Part shown: positions 59,875-64,000 of the stretch, one piece after another
How positions within the stretch are numbered: position 1 is the first letter of the stretch
How the letters are laid out: every line of letters starts with the position of its first letter
Source: Myxococcus stipitatus
GTDB taxonomy: Bacteria > Myxococcota > Myxococcia > Myxococcales > Myxococcaceae
DNA: 64,000 nt
Reading direction: 5' to 3'
Assembly: GCF_038561935.1 (NCBI RefSeq)
Contig: NZ_CP102770.1
Span: forward strand, 8,494,001 to 8,558,000
Made by a program: the position numbers and the translations under genes
The notes under the pieces: generated by a model
Told to the model about the DNA's origin: nothing
The model's input: the letters and a program-made list of their open reading frames with translations, nothing else
The model's database searches: none

Positions 59875-61485
59875 ATGGCTGTTCCCCCGCGCCGCTTCGG
59901 TGTGTTCCTCGTAGCCTTGCTGCTCACCGCCCTCCCCGCCTGCGACGACGACCCGAGACCGTCCTCGCCCGACGCGGGGCCGTATGTCTGGGATGGCACC
60001 TACGAGGAGCTCGTGGACCGTGGAGAGTGGATTGACCCGGGCCATCCCTTCGCGCCGTGCACCTTCGACACCCGCGATGCCACCGGCAGCGCTTGCGAGG
60101 AGCTGGCGCGCTTCGACACGTCCGCGTGCGCCCCGGCGGCGCTCGCCGCGGTTCCCCTGGAGGGCATCTACCAGAGCAGCCTCCGCGTCGCCCGGCCGCT
60201 CGATGACGGTGGAACCCGGACCTTCGCCTTCTCCACGGGCTTCCGGCTCCAGGACCACGCCGCGGCCAGCACGATGTTCGACCGCCCTCTCATCCATCAA
60301 GACACTCGGGAAGGCCGGTTCGTCCTCACCGGGCGGACCCGGAACAGCCAGGAGACCACCACCCTGGTGGGCTGCCAGACGCCCTCCCCTCACGTCATCA
60401 CAGGTTGCTTCGCGCAATGCCGGGGGAACCGGCTCACCTACAGCGGCACATTCGAGGCGAGTCGCGTCGCCCTGCAACACGGTGAGCCCGAGTCCTCGGG
60501 AGACCTGACCCTCGTCGCGGAGCGCCCCGTCTCCCTGGGCATGCCCGTGGACGTCTATGTCCACCAGGGATACGCCTATGTCGTCTCCGTCTTCCGGCCG
60601 GGACGGGATGGAGGACTCTCCGTCTTCGACGTGACGAACCCCCGCACTCCCACCCTGAGGACCACCATCAGCCTGCCGGATGACAGCTTCTGGAATGGCG
60701 TCTGGGCCAAGGGCAACACCCTCTACATCGCCAGTGAAGCCAGGGGGGTGCTGGTCTATGACATCTCCCAGCCCGCCGCCCCCCTCTTCATCCGCAACCT
60801 GCCGACCGGCGACGTCTACGGCACGCACACCGTGCTCGTCGATGGTGACAGGCTCTACGCCATGAGCGGGGCAGTGGGCACCTACGTCTACGACCTCACC
60901 ACGCCCCAGGACCCCGTGCTGCGCACCGTCATCACCTTCCCGGGAGAATTCGGCGAGGACGGGCCCCATGACGCCTTCGCCCATGAAAACCGCCTGTACC
61001 TCAGCAATGCCTCGGGCGGATACGTCATCGTGGACGTCTCCAACCTGGACGACGTCCGGATGCTGGGCCAGTACATCGGCCGCCAGTGGGCCCACCACAA
61101 CGCGGTCGGCACCTTCGCGGGAAAGACCCTCGCCTTCGAGGGCGGCGAGTTCGACGGCTCCCACCTGCGCGTGCTCGACGTCACCGACCCGGCGCGCATC
61201 GCGCTGATAGGCGAGTTCCGCATGCGGCAGGCCACGTCCATGCACAACCTGATTCTGCGCGGCAACCGGCTCTACATCGCCTGGTACCACGAGGGCCTGC
61301 GCGTGCTGGACGTCTCCAATCCCACCCAGCCCAAGCAGGTGGCCCACTACCACACGTTCCGGGAAGAGGACCCGCACCGAGGAGACAGCCTCTTCGAGGG
61401 CGCCATCGGCATCCGCGTCCCCGGTGACGGCTACGTCTATACCGTGGACACGTCCCGGGGCCTGCTCGTCTTCAACGAACTCTAG
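59875..61485 (+). CDS. LVIVD-repeat beta-propeller lipoprotein, copy 1
   Basis: 536 aa from the ATG at 59875 (GAGAGG upstream). Lipobox ALPAC with Cys about 23, then DDDP. An N-terminal domain with paired Cys (about 45-205, starting GPYVWDGTYEEL) precedes LVIVD-type propeller blades: YAYVVSVF...LSVFDVTNPRTP, LYIASEARGVLVYDISQPAAP, LRVLDVTDPARI, LRVLDVSNPTQP. Probably a surface-anchored binding protein. First of three tandem paralogues, each preceded by a similar GAGGTCTCC-containing leader. Confidence 0.85.
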   Translation: MAVPPRRFGVFLVALLLTALPACDDDPRPSSPDAGPYVWDGTYEELVDRGEWIDPGHPFAPCTFDTRDATGSACEELARFDTSACAPAALAAVPLEGIYQSSLRVARPLDDGGTRTFAFSTGFRLQDHAAASTMFDRPLIHQDTREGRFVLTGRTRNSQETTTLVGCQTPSPHVITGCFAQCRGNRLTYSGTFEASRVALQHGEPESSGDLTLVAERPVSLGMPVDVYVHQGYAYVVSVFRPGRDGGLSVFDVTNPRTPTLRTTISLPDDSFWNGVWAKGNTLYIASEARGVLVYDISQPAAPLFIRNLPTGDVYGTHTVLVDGDRLYAMSGAVGTYVYDLTTPQDPVLRTVITFPGEFGEDGPHDAFAHENRLYLSNASGGYVIVDVSNLDDVRMLGQYIGRQWAHHNAVGTFAGKTLAFEGGEFDGSHLRVLDVTDPARIALIGEFRMRQATSMHNLILRGNRLYIAWYHEGLRVLDVSNPTQPKQVAHYHTFREEDPHRGDSLFEGAIGIRVPGDGYVYTVDTSRGLLVFNEL

Positions 61486-61577
61486 GTCCGCATAAGTTCT
61501 TCGCAAGGAACCCAGGCCCTGGACACGGCTAGGCTCTCGAGTCCGCCCAGCCGCTTGGGTTCCCACGAGGTCTCCCG

Positions 61578-62648
61578 ATGGCGGTTCCCCCGCGCCGACT
61601 CCAGCTCATCCGCCCATGCCAGCTGCTGGCCGGCGCCGCCGCGCGCAACGACGACACACCGACGTCGGAAGCCGCGGATGCCTCCTCCTCGGCCCTCCCC
61701 CTGGTCTCCGAGCGCGCCATCCCCGTGGGGATGCCCGTGGACCTGGACCTCGCCCAGGGCCACGCCTACGTCGTCTCCATCACCCGCGAAGGCAGGACGG
61801 GAGGGCTCAGCGTCTTCGACGTGACGAACCCTCGCAATCCCCTCCTGAAGACCACGCTCAGCCGGCCGGAGGACGACGGCGGAACGTCCGTGCGCGCCAG
61901 GGGCCCCGCGCTCTACATCGCCCACGAGCGGGGGACGCGGGTCTATGACATCTCCCGGCCCACCGACCCCGTCCTCCTGCGCACCCTCCCGACGGGAGAG
62001 CTCGGCACCTGGATGGTGTTCGTGGAGGGCGACCGGCTCTACTCCCTCGTCCCGGGCGCGGGCATCCAGGTCCACGACCTCACCGACCCGCTGAACCCCA
62101 CGCCGCTCGCCGTCGTCGACACGCCCGAGGACGCGGCCCGGGGCGGACCGGAGGACTTCGTCGTCGACCAGGGCCGCGTGTACCTGAGCGACGCGCTGGC
62201 GGGGTACTGCGTCCTGGACATCACGAGCCTCGCGGACGTCCGGCTGCTGGGCCAGTACCGCCCCTCGAGCCTCGGCGATGGCCACCACAGCGCGGTGGGC
62301 CACTTCGAGGGAAGGCACATCGCCTTCGAGGCGGGCGAGCGCCCCGCGCCCCACATCCGCGTGCTCGACGTCACAGCCCCCGCGAACATCACGAAGCTCG
62401 GTGAGTTCCGCCTCCAACGGTCCTCCTCCATCCAGAACCTGGTGCTGCGCGGCAACCGGCTCTACGTCGCCTGGAATCAGGAAGGGCTGCGAGTGCTCGA
62501 CGTGTCCAATCCCTCTCTTCCCCGGGAAGTGGCCCACGGCCACATGGACTCGCGGCCCCAGAACACCGTCGGACTCCACCTCTCCGGCGATGGCCAGGTC
62601 TACGTCGTGGATGCCACACGGGGGCTGCTCGTCTTCAGCGAGACCTGA
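61578..62648 (+). CDS. LVIVD-repeat protein, copy 2, lacking lipobox and N-terminal domain
   Basis: 356 aa. Begins with the same MAVPPRR as copy 1, but the following hydrophobic segment is degraded (LIRPCQLLAGAAARNDD): the position of the lipobox Cys is Arg (CGC where TGC is expected), and the 160-residue Cys-containing domain of copies 1 and 3 is missing. The propeller part (about 45-356, blades with LSVFDVTNPRNP, IRVLDVTAPANI, LRVLDVSNPSLP) is intact. It may be poorly exported, cytoplasmic or decaying, although its long uninterrupted frame and codon bias suggest a gene still under selection. Confidence 0.8.
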   Translation: MAVPPRRLQLIRPCQLLAGAAARNDDTPTSEAADASSSALPLVSERAIPVGMPVDLDLAQGHAYVVSITREGRTGGLSVFDVTNPRNPLLKTTLSRPEDDGGTSVRARGPALYIAHERGTRVYDISRPTDPVLLRTLPTGELGTWMVFVEGDRLYSLVPGAGIQVHDLTDPLNPTPLAVVDTPEDAARGGPEDFVVDQGRVYLSDALAGYCVLDITSLADVRLLGQYRPSSLGDGHHSAVGHFEGRHIAFEAGERPAPHIRVLDVTAPANITKLGEFRLQRSSSIQNLVLRGNRLYVAWNQEGLRVLDVSNPSLPREVAHGHMDSRPQNTVGLHLSGDGQVYVVDATRGLLVFSET

Positions 62649-62801
62649 AACACCTGCAACAAAAGTACCATAACGAACCAGAGGGCCCTGAAACCCGGCC
62701 GGGCGCGGCACATCCCCTTCACGGAGCAACCATCTCCCGCGCCTCTCCAGGGAACCCGGCGGTTCGACTATCCGGAGGGCTCCCTCATCTGGAGGTCTCC
62801 C

Positions 62802-64000
62802 GTGCCAGCCACATCTCGTTCACTCAGCTCGCTTCTGGCCACGTTGTTACTGTTGTCACTTTCGGGGTGCGACGACGACCCCAAGCCCTCCCCTCCCGAC
62901 GCGGGTCCCTACGTCTGGGATGGCACATACACGGAGCTGGCGGACCCGGGCGACTGGATCGACCCCGGCGCGCCCTATGCCCCGTGCACCTTCGACTCCG
63001 CGAACGCGGGCACGACCGCCTGCGAGGAGCTGTCCCGCTTCAATGTCTCACAGTGCGACCGCGACGCCCTCGCCGCCATTCCCCAGGAGGGCATCTACCA
63101 GGGCATCGTGCGCAACGAGATTACCCTCCGGGATGGCGGTGTCCGCGTCCTCTCCACCGACCTCACCTGGAACCTCCAGGGGGAGGACGCGGGCACGATG
63201 TTCGGCCAGCCCCTGCTCCAGCGGGACACCCAGGGCGGTGACTTCGCCCTGGTCGGCCAGCTGCCGGTGACCTCGTCTTCCTTCGCAGTGGTGGGCTGCA
63301 AGCGACCGGCGCCCCACATCATCACCGGCTGCATCGCCACGTGCCGCCGCGGCGCCTTCGTCCGCATGAGCACCTTCGAGGCCCACCGGGTCGCCAAGAG
63401 CGGCGAGCCCGAGTCGTCCGGAGGGCTGACGCTCCTGGCCGAGCACCGCGCCGCGCTCGGCCAGGCCGTGGATGTCCACGTCACCAAGGGCCATGCCTAC
63501 GTCGTGTCACTGAGGCACCGGGACCAGCCCGGAGGCCTCACCGTCTTCGACGTGAGCAATCCCCGCGCGCCCCTCCTGAAGACCTCCATCAGCCTGGAGG
63601 GCAACAACGACTGGAACGGCGTCGGGTCCAAGGGCAACGCGCTCTACATCGCCGGCAACGGGACGGGGACACTCGTCTACGACATCTCCCAGCCGGGCAA
63701 CCCCGTCTTCATCCGGCTCATGCCGTCGGGCGACTACGGCACCCACACCGTGCTCGTCGACGGGAACCGGCTCTACACCATGGGCATCACCACCCATGTC
63801 TACGACCTGACGGACCCGCTCAACCCCACGCTGCTCACCGTCATCTCGCTGCCCGAGGACGCCGCGGGAGGCGGCTCACACGATGCCTTCCTGTATGAGC
63901 AGCGCCTGTACATCAGCAATTCCTTTGGCGGCTACGCGGTCGTCGATGTCTCGAACCTCGACGATGTCCGCGTCCTGGGCCGGTATCTCCGCCCGGACCA
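62802..64000 (+). CDS. LVIVD-repeat beta-propeller lipoprotein, copy 3 (runs off window)
   Basis: At least 399 aa, open to the right edge, from a GTG at 62802 with GGAGG 6 nt upstream. Lipobox LSLSGC followed by DDDP as in copy 1, then the same N-terminal domain (GPYVWDGTYTELADPGDW, paired Cys) and propeller blades (LTVFDVSNPRAP, LVYDISQPGNP, VVDVSNLDDVRVLG). More similar to copy 1 than to copy 2. The end is not in the window. Confidence 0.85.
   Translation, partial: MPATSRSLSSLLATLLLLSLSGCDDDPKPSPPDAGPYVWDGTYTELADPGDWIDPGAPYAPCTFDSANAGTTACEELSRFNVSQCDRDALAAIPQEGIYQGIVRNEITLRDGGVRVLSTDLTWNLQGEDAGTMFGQPLLQRDTQGGDFALVGQLPVTSSSFAVVGCKRPAPHIITGCIATCRRGAFVRMSTFEAHRVAKSGEPESSGGLTLLAEHRAALGQAVDVHVTKGHAYVVSLRHRDQPGGLTVFDVSNPRAPLLKTSISLEGNNDWNGVGSKGNALYIAGNGTGTLVYDISQPGNPVFIRLMPSGDYGTHTVLVDGNRLYTMGITTHVYDLTDPLNPTLLTVISLPEDAAGGGSHDAFLYEQRLYISNSFGGYAVVDVSNLDDVRVLGRYLRPD

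Noticed and set aside
59743..61566. 607-codon minus frame opposite LVIVD copy 1, and similar long frames opposite the cyclase, WD40 and 934-aa genes
   Set aside because: All are antisense to genes with clear families and show the same codon-bias artefact.
1..64000. CRISPR arrays, tRNA/rRNA genes, prophage or complete insertion sequences
   Set aside because: No regularly spaced repeats, cloverleaf-like segments, phage structural genes or transposase genes were seen in reading both strands.

Overview
The window is high-GC, densely coded DNA with strong GC-ending codon bias. It is rich in lipoproteins, beta-propeller and beta-helix exoproteins, Oar-like receptors and alpha/beta hydrolases, and has few neighbouring pathway clusters. 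This profile fits a myxobacterium of the Myxococcus/Corallococcus/Pyxidicoccus type; that is inferred from gene content, as no rRNA or other phylogenetic marker apart from ileS is present.

Layout. 0-7 kb (minus strand): a parallel beta-helix lipoprotein, a small-molecule O-methyltransferase and a large secreted zinc metalloprotease with fibronectin III repeats. 6.8-10 kb: a TetR regulator divergent from a Tat-exported alpha/beta hydrolase and a POTRA-less Omp85-like barrel, with a palindromic operator between. 10.1-13.9 kb: ileS, encoding a eukaryote-like isoleucyl-tRNA synthetase with an inserted domain after the KMSKS-like loop. It ends at a shared hairpin facing an eight-gene Mrp-type cation/proton antiporter operon (13.95-21.0 kb, minus strand, genes overlapping by a few bases) that carries three antiporter-like subunits. 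21.03-25.3 kb: a conspicuously AT-richer island with a coiled-coil membrane protein and, convergent with it, a two-gene operon of a DUF4365-like nuclease-fold protein and an unknown 394-aa partner. This is the best candidate in the window for an undescribed (possibly defence) system.

25.3-32.6 kb: a secreted DMFase-like/NHL/PKD protein, an orphan carrier-condensation NRPS fragment whose second HHxxxDG histidine is Arg, a multi-pass membrane protein and a beta-carbonic anhydrase. 32.6-40.8 kb: two recently duplicated Oar-like TonB-dependent receptors (the second frameshifted), alternating with two unusual plus-strand genes: a 660-aa Cys-cluster/polyserine protein of unknown function and a glycosyltransferase-like protein with a degenerate DXD motif.

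40.8-52.8 kb: a small membrane protein, a SWIM zinc-finger protein translationally coupled to a 934-aa HEAT-like (DUF6493-type) protein, transaldolase and transketolase in divergent orientation, a WD40 protein and a menorin-like TIM-barrel protein. 52.8-64 kb: a discoidin-domain/esterase lipoprotein, an apparent operon of outer-membrane protein, cupredoxin and class III adenylate cyclase, a glutathione S-transferase divergent from an HxlR regulator across an array of GGTAAC sites, and a tandem triplet of LVIVD-repeat proteins, the last running off the window. No rRNA, tRNA, CRISPR array or intact insertion sequence was seen.
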